This document shows positions 13,882 through 20,644 of a DNA stretch of 30,174 bases, in pieces. The DNA comes from CAZEDK01 sp964511025 (GTDB taxonomy: Bacteria > Patescibacteriota > Gracilibacteria > UBA1369 > GWF2-33-10): NCBI GenBank assembly GCA_964511025.1, contig CAZEDK010000023.1, positions 1 through 30,174 on the forward strand, read 5' to 3'. Within the stretch, counting starts at the first letter, position 1. Each line of letters starts with the position of its first letter. The notes beneath the pieces are model-generated. The model worked only from the letters and a program-made list of their open reading frames with translations, was not told where the DNA came from and did no database searches. The position numbers were made by a program, and so were the translations under genes.

Positions 13882-15357
13882 ATGTTCTGTGATCAAACAA
13901 AAATAACGGTGATAGCGGGTAACGGCGGAGATGGAGCTGTGAGTTTTCATAGAGAAAAATTTGTTGCACATGGTCCGCCGGATGGAGGCAATGGCGGAAA
14001 AGGCGGCAATATAATTTTCAAAGCTGTTGACAATCTAAATACTCTTTCCAACTATCGAACAAAAAAAATGTTCAAAGGGGAAGGTGGAGATAATGGAAAA
14101 AAAAATAATTGTACCGGTTATAATGGTGAAGATTTAATTTTGGAATTACCTGTTGGAACGGTTATATTTGAGGATAAAGGAAAAGGGATAAAGGATAAAG
14201 AAAACATAGAATATAACGTGATTGCTGATTTGTCGGAGTTGGGGCAAGAGTATTTGGTGGTAAAAGGTGGTAGAGGTGGCAAAGGAAATGCCAGTTTTGT
14301 TTCCAGTGTTCGTCAAGCTCCATCTTTTGCGGAAAATGGCGAACCGGGTGAAGAAAAGGAATTATTATTAGAACTGAAATTGGTTGCAGACGTTGGTATT
14401 ATCGGTATGCCATCAGCCGGTAAATCCACTCTCATTTCTAGAATTTCAGCCGCCAAACCTAAGATAGCTGATTATCCTTTTACAACTCTTATTCCCAATC
14501 TTGGAGTTGTTGATATGAAGAATTTTGGAGGAGAGGATGGTCAAAGTTTTGTTGTTGTGGATATTCCCGGATTGATAGAAGGCGCGGCTGATGGCAAGGG
14601 GCTTGGTGATGAATTTTTGCGTCATGTGACGCGCGCCAAATTTCTAATTCATTTACTCGATGCTAATCTTGATGACATAGTGGATAATTATTTAATTATA
14701 AATAGAGAACTCGCAAAATATTCTGATGATTTGGCAAAAAAAGATCAAATAGTAGTTATTAATAAGATTGATTTACTCGATGAGGAATTAGCTAATTTTT
14801 TACTTAAACAGTTGGAAGAGGCAAACAAAAAACTCAAAGGTAAAATTCTTCTCATATCAGCAGTTACAGGTATTGGATTAAATGATTTAATTTGGAAGCT
14901 TTGGAAACGAATTAGTCGTACAGCGCAAGTTAGAAGTTCAGAGATTGAGCAAGTGGAGTCTCACAAAGTTTATACTCCGCATTTGGATAGGCAGAAATAT
15001 GATTTTGAAATTACTTTGATTGGTGAAGAAAAAATTGTAGATGAATATGTACAGCCTGTTAGAAAACGTAAAACAAAAAAAGAACGCATGGAATTTAAAA
15101 AGGATGAAGAGCTTGATGAAATTGATCTAAGTGAACAATTACCAGTCGAGCACAAAAAGAGGAAAATTTTTTCCATTGCTTGTGAAAGGCTTGAACAGAT
15201 GGCGCGCATGACAAATTTTGATAATATTGAAGCAGTTGATAGAATACATGATGTTATGAACAAACTTGGAATATACAAGGCATTAATTAAACAAGCTGCC
15301 GTAAGTGGTGATAAAATTGTTATTGCTGGTAAGTTTTTGAAGTTTAGAGAGCTATAG
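13882..15357 (+). CDS. obg: Obg/CgtA GTPase
   Basis: This ribosome-associated GTPase is needed for 50S assembly and stress control. The Gly-rich Obg fold covers about 1-165 (NGGDGAVSFHREKF, GPPDGGNGGKGGNI). The GTPase domain follows with P-loop GMPSAGKST at 175-183, the switch region DYPFTTLIPNLG, G3 DIPGLIEGAADGKG near 227 and NKID near 294. The C-terminal OCT domain occupies about 415-491. At 491 residues it is long for Obg, partly from a Lys/Glu-rich linker (KRKTKKERMEFKKDEELDEI). It heads a probable obg-pth-rplU cluster; the usual rplU-rpmA-obg order is rearranged and rpmA is not here. Confidence 0.96.
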   Translation: MFCDQTKITVIAGNGGDGAVSFHREKFVAHGPPDGGNGGKGGNIIFKAVDNLNTLSNYRTKKMFKGEGGDNGKKNNCTGYNGEDLILELPVGTVIFEDKGKGIKDKENIEYNVIADLSELGQEYLVVKGGRGGKGNASFVSSVRQAPSFAENGEPGEEKELLLELKLVADVGIIGMPSAGKSTLISRISAAKPKIADYPFTTLIPNLGVVDMKNFGGEDGQSFVVVDIPGLIEGAADGKGLGDEFLRHVTRAKFLIHLLDANLDDIVDNYLIINRELAKYSDDLAKKDQIVVINKIDLLDEELANFLLKQLEEANKKLKGKILLISAVTGIGLNDLIWKLWKRISRTAQVRSSEIEQVESHKVYTPHLDRQKYDFEITLIGEEKIVDEYVQPVRKRKTKKERMEFKKDEELDEIDLSEQLPVEHKKRKIFSIACERLEQMARMTNFDNIEAVDRIHDVMNKLGIYKALIKQAAVSGDKIVIAGKFLKFREL

Positions 15358-15370
15358 TTTTTAGAAAATA

Positions 15371-15405
15371 CTAACAACTAACAACTAATGACTTGAAACT
15401 AATAA
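15371..15405. repeat. heptanucleotide repeat across the pth start
   Basis: Five phased units CTAACAA, CTAACAA, CTAATGA, CTTGAAA, CTAATAA. The proposed TTG start of pth (15393-15395) and its first codons lie inside the array, and no Shine-Dalgarno sequence is visible. Confidence 0.65.
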
Positions 15406-15974
15406 TAGGTCTCGGTAACCCGGGTAGTAAATACGCAATGACAAGGCATAATGTCGGATGGTTGGCGTTAGATGACTTTAGTGAACAAAATAATTGTTCG
15501 CCTTTTGCAGATAATCCAAAATTTAAATCTCATATTTCAAAAAATATTTTATACGAGCGTGAATATATGTTGATTAAACCGCAGACTTTTATGAATAATT
15601 CAGGAGAAGCTGTGGCTATTTTGGCAAATTTTTACAAAATTGATCTTAGCAAAGATTTACTTGTTGTTTATGATGATGTTGATCTCAAATTGGGAAATAT
15701 GCGATTTCGGCCTGATGGTGCTGCCGGTACGCATAATGGTATGAAATCAGTTCTTCAAATGCTGGGAACGGAAAATTTTCCACGTTTGCGTATTGGAATA
15801 GAAAGTAGGGGAGATAAAGCTCCATTAGAGCAAGATATACATAGTTTTGTGCTTTCAAATTGGATGAAAGAAGAGAAAGATATTTTGCTGAAAATTTTAA
15901 AAGAAACATCTTCTGTGATAGAAAATTTTATAAAAGGTGAAATTTCTCTTGCCTTTTCTCAGTCAGTTTTGTAG
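15393..15974 (+). CDS. pth: peptidyl-tRNA hydrolase
   Basis: Pth frees stalled peptidyl-tRNAs. The full family pattern is visible: LIIGLGNPGSKYAMTRHNVG with catalytic His19, KPQTFMNNSG (62-71) with the substrate-binding Asn, VVYDDVDLKLG with Asp95, and AAGTHNGMKSV with Asn115. The length (193) is normal. The start is a TTG at 15393, chosen because it gives exactly MKLIIGLGNPG, as in homologues; the nearest upstream ATG (15388) is out of frame and stops at once. The start is embedded in a 7-nt repeat array, 35 nt after obg. Confidence 0.95.
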   Translation: MKLIIGLGNPGSKYAMTRHNVGWLALDDFSEQNNCSPFADNPKFKSHISKNILYEREYMLIKPQTFMNNSGEAVAILANFYKIDLSKDLLVVYDDVDLKLGNMRFRPDGAAGTHNGMKSVLQMLGTENFPRLRIGIESRGDKAPLEQDIHSFVLSNWMKEEKDILLKILKETSSVIENFIKGEISLAFSQSVL

Positions 15975-15998
15975 AATCTGCTGGCATCTAAAGTTTAG

Positions 15999-16024
15999 AA
16001 AGCCAAAGGCTCCCCGTTGGGGTT
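15999..16024 (+). promoter_or_regulatory. two adjacent hairpins before rplU, possible L21 leader
   Basis: AGCC AAA GGCT (16001-16011) and CCCC GTT GGGG (16012-16022) are perfect neighbouring stem-loops 15 nt before the rplU start. They are the only GC-rich patch in the gap between pth and rplU. Autogenous leaders before rplU are known in several bacteria; this could be one, or a weak pth terminator, or another mini-repeat. Confidence 0.35.
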
Positions 16025-16037
16025 TAAAATTTAAAAG

Positions 16038-16502
16038 GTGTTTGCAATTATTCAAACCGGTGGCAAGCAATACAAAGTTGCTGAAAAAGATATTTTGGAA
16101 ATAGAAAAACTTTCAGATCTGAATTCTGGAGATTTGCTTAATGTTGACGAAGTTTTATTGATAGCAAAAAGCGATAATGATGTCATCATAGGTCGTCCAT
16201 ATATTGAAGGAGCTTGTGTTGAGTTGAAGGTGATTGATCATGTACAAGGTGACAAAATCAAAGGTTTTACATATAAAGCAAAAAAGAGAGTTCAGAGACA
16301 TTTTGGTCATAGACAAAAATATACTGAAGTAGAAGTGGTCAAGATTTTAGAATCGGGTAAAAAAACAATGATTAAAATTGAGAAAAAAGAAGAAATATCA
16401 GAAAAAAAGTTAGAAGAAAAAATGGAAACGAAAGAAAAAACTGTAAAGAAAGCTGTTTCAAAAAAGACGACATCTAAACCTAAAGCAAAAAAAGCTGAAT
16501 AA
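16038..16502 (+). CDS. rplU: ribosomal protein bL21 with long basic tail
   Basis: Residues 1-103 match bL21 closely: MFAIIQTGGKQYKVAEKDIL, VLLIAKSDNDVIIGRPYIEG, and GFTYKAKKRVQRHFGHRQKY with TEVEV. bL21 binds 23S rRNA in the 50S subunit. The start is GTG at 16038, fixed by the conserved MFAIIQTGGKQY. The protein is 154 residues because of a ~50-residue Lys/Glu/Ala-rich tail, probably disordered. rpmA (bL27), which nearly always follows rplU, is absent; the next gene is convergent and ends 3 nt away. Confidence 0.95.
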   Translation: MFAIIQTGGKQYKVAEKDILEIEKLSDLNSGDLLNVDEVLLIAKSDNDVIIGRPYIEGACVELKVIDHVQGDKIKGFTYKAKKRVQRHFGHRQKYTEVEVVKILESGKKTMIKIEKKEEISEKKLEEKMETKEKTVKKAVSKKTTSKPKAKKAE

Positions 16503-16504
16503 TC

Positions 16505-17434
16505 TTATTTAATAGAAATTATTTCATCCATATCTTTTGGTAAATCCGCCTTTAGTGTTTGTTGTTTATTTTTCCCCGGTAAAATCAGACTTAGTTTGTA
16601 GGCGTGGAGAAGCTGTCTTTTTTTGTATAGTGTATGGTGTATGGTGTATGGTGTATTTAATTTTTTAGCGAATAAGTTATCTAGGTTTTGATTGCCGTAC
16701 GTTGTGTCAAAGACAATCGGATGACCTATTGAACTTAAATGCACTCTGATTTGATGAGTTCTGCCTGTTTCAATTTTGATTTCTAGGACTGAAATATCTA
16801 ATTTTTCAGAATATTTTTTTACTATAAAATGAGTAATTGCATTTTTACCTTTTTGTTGATTTTGAATGGACATTTTTTTTCTATCTGTATTACTTCTTCC
16901 GATGGGTGACTCTATTGTTCCAGTTATTGTTGCCATTTTTCCGTGCGCAATTGCTATGTAAATTTTTTCTATTTTTCTATCTTCGATTAATTTTGCTAAA
17001 TATCTATGAGTTTTGTCATTTTTCGCTACCATGATTAAGCCTGATGTGTCTTTGTCAAGTCTGTGTACAATTCCAGGCCTTTGTGTGCCACCTATTTCAC
17101 TTAAATCTTTGCAATGAAAAAGCAGCGCATTTACGAGGCTATGTTTTGTATTGTCGCCACTTTCTGATGGATGTACGACCATATTTGGTGCTTTGTTGAT
17201 GACAATGAGGTTTTCGTCTTCATAAACGATATTTAATGCTATGTTCTCCGCGTCTATATTTAGTTTTTTAATTTCTGGAAAATTTACGCTTATTTTATCT
17301 GTGTCTTTTATGTTATAGCCGGATTTTAATTCAATTTTATTATTTACTGTGATATTTCCATCAATGATTAATTTTTGAATATATGTTCGACTTCTGTCCG
17401 GATGTTTTTCTGAAATGTGTTTATCTAGGCGCAT
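16505..17434 (-). CDS. RluD-family 23S rRNA pseudouridine synthase
   Basis: An S4 RNA-binding domain (about 1-50, MRLDKHISEKHPDRSRTYIQ) precedes the RluA/RluD catalytic domain with VHRLDKDTSGLIMVAK (about 123-138; catalytic Asp127), and later KIETGRTHQIRVHL (220-233). RluD-type enzymes modify uridines in helix 69 of 23S rRNA. It is 309 residues long. Between LFAKKL and RQLLHAYKLS there is a short extra segment NTPYTIHHTLYKK (260-272), encoded by a GTATGGT tandem repeat, which should lie in a surface loop. The gene start overlaps the end of the upstream methyltransferase by 10 nt. RluD versus RluC/RluA specificity is not certain. Confidence 0.92.
   Translation of the reverse strand: MRLDKHISEKHPDRSRTYIQKLIIDGNITVNNKIELKSGYNIKDTDKISVNFPEIKKLNIDAENIALNIVYEDENLIVINKAPNMVVHPSESGDNTKHSLVNALLFHCKDLSEIGGTQRPGIVHRLDKDTSGLIMVAKNDKTHRYLAKLIEDRKIEKIYIAIAHGKMATITGTIESPIGRSNTDRKKMSIQNQQKGKNAITHFIVKKYSEKLDISVLEIKIETGRTHQIRVHLSSIGHPIVFDTTYGNQNLDNLFAKKLNTPYTIHHTLYKKRQLLHAYKLSLILPGKNKQQTLKADLPKDMDEIISIK
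16625..16656. repeat. heptanucleotide repeat inside the rluD-like gene
   Basis: GTATAGT followed by three exact GTATGGT units and a partial GTAT. On the coding strand it yields TPYTIHHT, in frame, near the C-terminal end of the catalytic domain. Confidence 0.85.
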
Positions 17435-18687
17435 TTTTCCAAAATTAAAATTTCTCTGCCAACAATTTGATCATCTCTATTATAAATTAATGTGTTTCTT
17501 TTGCTGAGATATACGAATGGATATTTTTGAATAAAATTTTTGGAAAATGTTGGAATGATTTTATATCCGGTCTGACCTAGCATTTTATCGAAATTTGTAA
17601 GTAATACTGTATGTGTTCTGTCTTTGAATGCAGGCAAACAAAGGATGATTTTGGTTATTTCGCAGTTGTTTGCGTTGAGCAAAAATTCCGAATGAATATT
17701 GAGAATGATGTTTTCTATTTGATTGATTTCATTTGGTGTTGGCAATTTACTCTGTGGAGGTCCTAGATAGCCCTCTGTTACTACTGTGCTTTGTTTTGCT
17801 GTTTCTTTGTCAACATAAAAATTACGCGAATCCTCAAGATAAATTTCCCATTTTTGATTGAAAATTTTGAATTTTTCACAAAGCCACCTTAAATTCAATT
17901 CTGCGCCTTCTGCTTGTTTTTCACTTATATCCGAACCAATGACATTTTTCCCCATCAGTAATGCTTCCATTAATACAGTGCCGCTTCCACAAAATGGATC
18001 AATTATTGAGTTATTAGAACTGAGAGCTATGTTTATCATTATTTGAGCTAACTTGGGTGGGAGCATGCCTGTTTTTGCGTCGCGAAATGGCTTGTCGTAA
18101 TCTCTTATTGAATAAGCATCTATATCTTGTACAGCTAATGTTTGGGTTAAATATATTTTATTATTAACTTCGACTATGTTGAGTTCGTAAGCTTTTTCTA
18201 AATATATTTTTTCTTTAAAAAACACAGCGGCAGGAATGTTTTGACCATTTTTATTTATAAATCTCGCAATCAAACCTTCTTTTTGTAAAGCTTTTTTAAT
18301 GTCATTTAACAATTTCACAACAGAAATTCCAAGATTTGTGCGAAATAATAGTTTATTAATACCAAAAATTACTTTTTCATCTTTTTTGTACTTTTTCATC
18401 AAAAAATTTATGGAATTAATTATAATGTCATTGGTATCTCGAAGTTCGGATATAATTTGTGAAATTTTCAAAGTACCTCCTATTTTATCTAGGCAAATTT
18501 GTGCGTCATTCATGGAAAATGAATCTTTTATGTTTAGCAGTGCATATTTTGGATTACTATCTTCTATATTATTTTCACCAAAAATATGTACTAATTCAGC
18601 CAAAGATAATGTACTAAGCCTGCCAAGATGAAATATATATTTTTCCAATTTTAAATTTTGAATTCTTAATTTTCCATTATGCCACAA
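17425..18687 (-). CDS. Trm11/COG1041-like RNA methyltransferase
   Basis: The N-terminal half (about 16-170) resembles the THUMP-like region of archaeal tRNA guanine-N2 methyltransferases, beginning FHLGRLSTLSLAELVHIFG. The C-terminal half has the Rossmann-fold methyltransferase: YDKPFRDAKTGMLPPKLAQI, motif I IDPFCGSGTVLMEAL (229-243) and VIGSDISEKQAEGAELNLRW. Related enzymes methylate G10 or nearby guanines of tRNA. Motif IV, usually DPPYG or NPPY, reads TEGYLGPP (304-311), so its target base or chemistry may differ. The first ~15 residues (MWHNGKLRIQNLKLEK) come from a 7-nt repeat array, suggesting the start was reshaped. rluD-like follows with a 10-nt overlap. Confidence 0.85.
   Translation of the reverse strand: MWHNGKLRIQNLKLEKYIFHLGRLSTLSLAELVHIFGENNIEDSNPKYALLNIKDSFSMNDAQICLDKIGGTLKISQIISELRDTNDIIINSINFLMKKYKKDEKVIFGINKLLFRTNLGISVVKLLNDIKKALQKEGLIARFINKNGQNIPAAVFFKEKIYLEKAYELNIVEVNNKIYLTQTLAVQDIDAYSIRDYDKPFRDAKTGMLPPKLAQIMINIALSSNNSIIDPFCGSGTVLMEALLMGKNVIGSDISEKQAEGAELNLRWLCEKFKIFNQKWEIYLEDSRNFYVDKETAKQSTVVTEGYLGPPQSKLPTPNEINQIENIILNIHSEFLLNANNCEITKIILCLPAFKDRTHTVLLTNFDKMLGQTGYKIIPTFSKNFIQKYPFVYLSKRNTLIYNRDDQIVGREILILEKCA
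18647..18674. repeat. heptanucleotide repeat at the 5' end of the Trm11-like gene
   Basis: Four phased units AATTTTA, AATTTTG, AATTCTT, AATTTTC. Read on the minus strand they encode KLRIQNLKL at residues 6-14 of the methyltransferase, just before its conserved region. Confidence 0.7.
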
Positions 18688-18822
18688 AGAAAGTATAAAT
18701 TTATATTCAAGTTTATAATAGCTATTTTATTTTTTTATTCTGTATTTTTGATTGGAAGGCTTGGTTATGTATATGAATTAAAGAAAAGTCAGCCAATGAT
18801 TACGACAACGATTTTTGAGTGA
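18679..18822 (+). CDS. possible 47-residue single-span membrane protein
   Basis: An ATG at 18679 opens MPQRKYKFIFKFIIAILFFY and continues SVFLIGRLGYVYELKKSQPM, ending in TGA at 18822. It has a basic N-terminus, one strong membrane helix (about 9-29) and a polar tail, the layout of a small inner-membrane protein. It overlaps the 5' end of the divergent methyltransferase by 9 nt. No family match or ribosome binding site supports it, so it is tentative. Confidence 0.35.
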   Translation: MPQRKYKFIFKFIIAILFFYSVFLIGRLGYVYELKKSQPMITTTIFE

Positions 18823-18834
18823 TTTTGTTATTTC

Positions 18835-18865
18835 CCATTGTAAAATTCAATGGATTTGCTATAAA
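18835..18865 (+). promoter_or_regulatory. ssb promoter with overlapping inverted repeat
   Basis: TTGTAA (18838-18843), a 16-nt spacer, then TGC plus TATAAA (18860-18865), an extended -10. CCATTG (18835-18840) and CAATGG (18848-18853) are perfect inverted arms over the -35 region, a possible repressor site. Confidence 0.5.
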
Positions 18866-18887
18866 TCTTAAGCTTAATATTTTTGAA

Positions 18888-18915
18888 AATACTTAACTTT
18901 AAATTTTTAACTTAT
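18888..18915. repeat. heptanucleotide repeat in the ssb 5' untranslated region
   Basis: Four degenerate phased units AATACTT, AACTTTA, AATTTTT, AACTTAT, ending 5 nt before the ssb ATG, in the place a ribosome binding site would occupy. Confidence 0.5.
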
Positions 18916-18920
18916 ATATT

Positions 18921-19406
18921 ATGTCGATTTACAAAGGCACTATGAACAAAGTACAGATTATAGGTAATCTTACTGCTGACGTGGAGATGAGACAGACAAC
19001 AAGCGGTCAAATGGTTGCAAATATAAGGGTCGCTACAAATCGTGGATGGAAGGATCAAAATAGTAGCCAACAAGAAGAAGCTGAATTTCATAATATTGTT
19101 CTTTGGGGCAAACTTGCTGAAATTGCTTCAAAATATTTTACAAAAGGCAAAAAAATATATGTTGAAGGACGTCTCCGAACAAGAAGTTGGGAAGGGCAAG
19201 ATGGTGTCAAAAGATATACGACAGAAGTAGTTGCAGAAAGTGTAATGATGCTTTCTTCAGCTATGGGCGGACATGAGCCATTTGCACATCATCCAGCTAG
19301 TCCTGCACAAAATACTAAGCAAGAGCACAAGGTGGAAACTTTTGAAGATGGAGATCTGAGTTATCAAAATAATGATGAGATTGCCATTGAAGATTTGCCA
19401 TTTTAG
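18921..19406 (+). CDS. ssb: single-stranded DNA-binding protein
   Basis: SSB coats single-stranded DNA in replication, repair and recombination. The OB fold covers about 8-112: MNKVQIIGNLTADVEMRQTT, VANIRVATNRGW, EFHNIVLWGKLAEIASKYF, GKKIYVEGRLRTRSW and YTTEVVAESVMML. The flexible linker ends in the acidic partner-binding tip EDLPF (157-161), close to the canonical DDIPF. At 161 residues it is normal. The ATG at 18921 or the one at 18942 (Met8) could be the start; homologues often begin near the latter. tRNA-Ala starts 23 nt after the stop and may be cotranscribed. Confidence 0.95.
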   Translation: MSIYKGTMNKVQIIGNLTADVEMRQTTSGQMVANIRVATNRGWKDQNSSQQEEAEFHNIVLWGKLAEIASKYFTKGKKIYVEGRLRTRSWEGQDGVKRYTTEVVAESVMMLSSAMGGHEPFAHHPASPAQNTKQEHKVETFEDGDLSYQNNDEIAIEDLPF

Positions 19407-19428
19407 ATAATATATCTTGAGTTTATTA

Positions 19429-19505
19429 GGGCCCTTAGCTCAGTTGGCTAGAGCGCCTCGTTTGCACCGAGGAGGTCGAGAGTTCGACTCTCTCAGGGTC
19501 CACCA
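19429..19505 (+). tRNA. tRNA-Ala (UGC)
   Basis: A complete 77-nt cloverleaf with encoded CCA. The acceptor stem GGGCCCT/AGGGTCC contains the G3-U70 pair that identifies alanine tRNAs. The anticodon stem-loop CCTCG TTTGCAC CGAGG gives UGC. The T-arm GAGAG TTCGACT CTCTC is intact. Its last 55 nt (19451-19505) recur exactly at 19599-19653 and 19754-19808. Confidence 0.97.
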
Positions 19506-19534
19506 AATTATATTTTAAAAAAAGCTATTGGCTA

Positions 19535-19598
19535 CCCGCCCGAACGTACCGAGTTAAGGAATGAAAAACATGTAAGAGGACTGTTCGGTACGGGCGGG
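19535..19598. repeat. 64-nt inverted-repeat element next to a tRNA-Ala fragment
   Basis: CCCGCCC-GAAC-GTACCGA (19535-19552) pairs with TCGGTAC-GGGCGGG (19585-19598): 14 base pairs with a 4-nt bulge, and a 32-nt loop. On the left it abuts TTGGCTA and on the right GAGCGCC, sequences that are directly joined in the intact tRNA (19444-19457). It looks inserted between them. Its 3' end GGTACGGGCGGGGAGC matches 15 of 16 bases in elp3 (23184-23199). Confidence 0.6.
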
Positions 19599-19653
19599 GA
19601 GCGCCTCGTTTGCACCGAGGAGGTCGAGAGTTCGACTCTCTCAGGGTCCACCA
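19599..19653 (+). pseudogene. truncated tRNA-Ala, 3' 55 nt (left of gap)
   Basis: An exact copy of the last 55 nt of the upstream tRNA-Ala, from the D-stem 3' part through CCA. It lacks the 5' acceptor strand and D-loop, so it cannot fold as a tRNA by itself. It ends exactly at the N gap. Confidence 0.85.
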
Positions 19654-19753
19654 NNNNNNNNNNNNNNNNNNNNNNNNNNNNNNNNNNNNNNNNNNNNNNN
19701 NNNNNNNNNNNNNNNNNNNNNNNNNNNNNNNNNNNNNNNNNNNNNNNNNNNNN
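19654..19753. other. assembly gap, 100 N
   Basis: Exactly 100 N, the usual placeholder for a gap of unknown size. The same 55-nt sequence stands on both sides, so the real join could be an overlap, a tandem array or a large unassembled insertion. Confidence 0.98.
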
Positions 19754-19808
19754 GAGCGCCTCGTTTGCACCGAGGAGGTCGAGAGTTCGACTCTCTCAGG
19801 GTCCACCA
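19754..19808 (+). pseudogene. truncated tRNA-Ala, 3' 55 nt (right of gap)
   Basis: The third exact copy of the 55-nt tRNA-Ala 3' segment, beginning directly after the gap and followed by unrelated sequence (TTTTTCGCTC). It may be the 3' end of a second full tRNA-Ala hidden in the gap, an integration att site, or a k-mer overlap artefact. Confidence 0.8.
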
Positions 19809-19861
19809 TTTTTCGCTCTATTTGAGCTACGAATGGCACAGCTTTTAAATTAAGTTTATAG

Positions 19862-20644
19862 ATGAGGAGTGATAGGATCATTTTTGTGAAAAATCTCAAA
19901 ATTATCAGACAAGGTAATGAAATTTTGAAAGGTATCGATTTGCAAATGTATTCAAATCAACATATTGGCATTATTGGACCAAATGGAGCTGGTAAGTCTT
20001 TTTTGTTGCAAGTGTTATCAGCCGATTTGATTCCAAGCTCCGGACTTGTTGAGATACTCGGTAAACAATTTGGCAAAGTGAATCTTTTTGAATTGCGTAA
20101 AGAAATTGGATATGTAAGTAATAGAATGTTTTACGCTTTTGAATCAAATATGACTTGTTTGGAAGTTGTTTGTACAGGTTTTTCCGGAGTGATGGGTTTG
20201 CCGGATGGATATACGAAGCAAGAGGCTAAACAAACAATAGAGATTTTGGAATTTTTTGGTGTTGAATATTTGAAAGATAGAAAATTTGAAGTGATTTCTG
20301 ATGGAGAAAGACGCAAAATTATGTTGTGTCGTGCCATTGTGACTGATCCAAAACTTCTTATATTTGACGAACCTTGTCAGGGGCTTGACATTCCAAGTAG
20401 AGAGTTTTTTTTGAATGATGTTGATAAACTTTCCAAAAAAATTCCTATTCTTTATGTTACTCATCATCTTGAAGAGCTACCAGGGTGTATAACAGATCTA
20501 ATTTTACTCAAAAAAGGTGAAATATTTGTTAAAGGTAAAAAAAATGTTATATTAACTTCAAAAAACATCTCAGATTTATTTGACTATAATTTGGAAGTCA
20601 CGGAGAAAGATGGAAAATTTTTATCCTTTATCCTAAAAACATGA
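19862..20644 (+). CDS. ABC transporter-type ATPase without a visible permease
   Basis: A single ABC ATPase domain: Walker A GPNGAGKS at 39-46, a diverged signature ISDGERRKIML (about 144-154, in place of LSGGQ), Walker B LLIFDEP near 166, and the H-loop in YVTHHLEEL near 200. It resembles stand-alone YlmA/ModF-like ATPases. No permease or binding protein is nearby, so a transport substrate cannot be named. The ATG at 19862 has no good ribosome site; a GTG at 19886, preceded by AGGAGTGATAGG, would begin VKNLKIIRQG and is equally plausible. The stop overlaps the ilvC start (ATGA), so the two are coupled. Confidence 0.88.
   Translation: MRSDRIIFVKNLKIIRQGNEILKGIDLQMYSNQHIGIIGPNGAGKSFLLQVLSADLIPSSGLVEILGKQFGKVNLFELRKEIGYVSNRMFYAFESNMTCLEVVCTGFSGVMGLPDGYTKQEAKQTIEILEFFGVEYLKDRKFEVISDGERRKIMLCRAIVTDPKLLIFDEPCQGLDIPSREFFLNDVDKLSKKIPILYVTHHLEELPGCITDLILLKKGEIFVKGKKNVILTSKNISDLFDYNLEVTEKDGKFLSFILKT

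Larger units (their letters stand above)
19506..19861. other. gene-free stretch with tRNA-Ala fragments and assembly gap
   Basis: There is no gene here. It holds a degenerate AGCT-TTGGCTA stretch (19523-19534), a 64-nt inverted-repeat insert, two 55-nt tRNA-Ala 3' fragments, the 100-N gap and ~50 nt of leader before the ABC gene. Open frames that cross the N run are meaningless. Confidence 0.85.

Noticed and set aside
19525..19899. Open frames on both strands across the N gap
   Set aside because: They read through 100 undefined bases and tRNA fragments.
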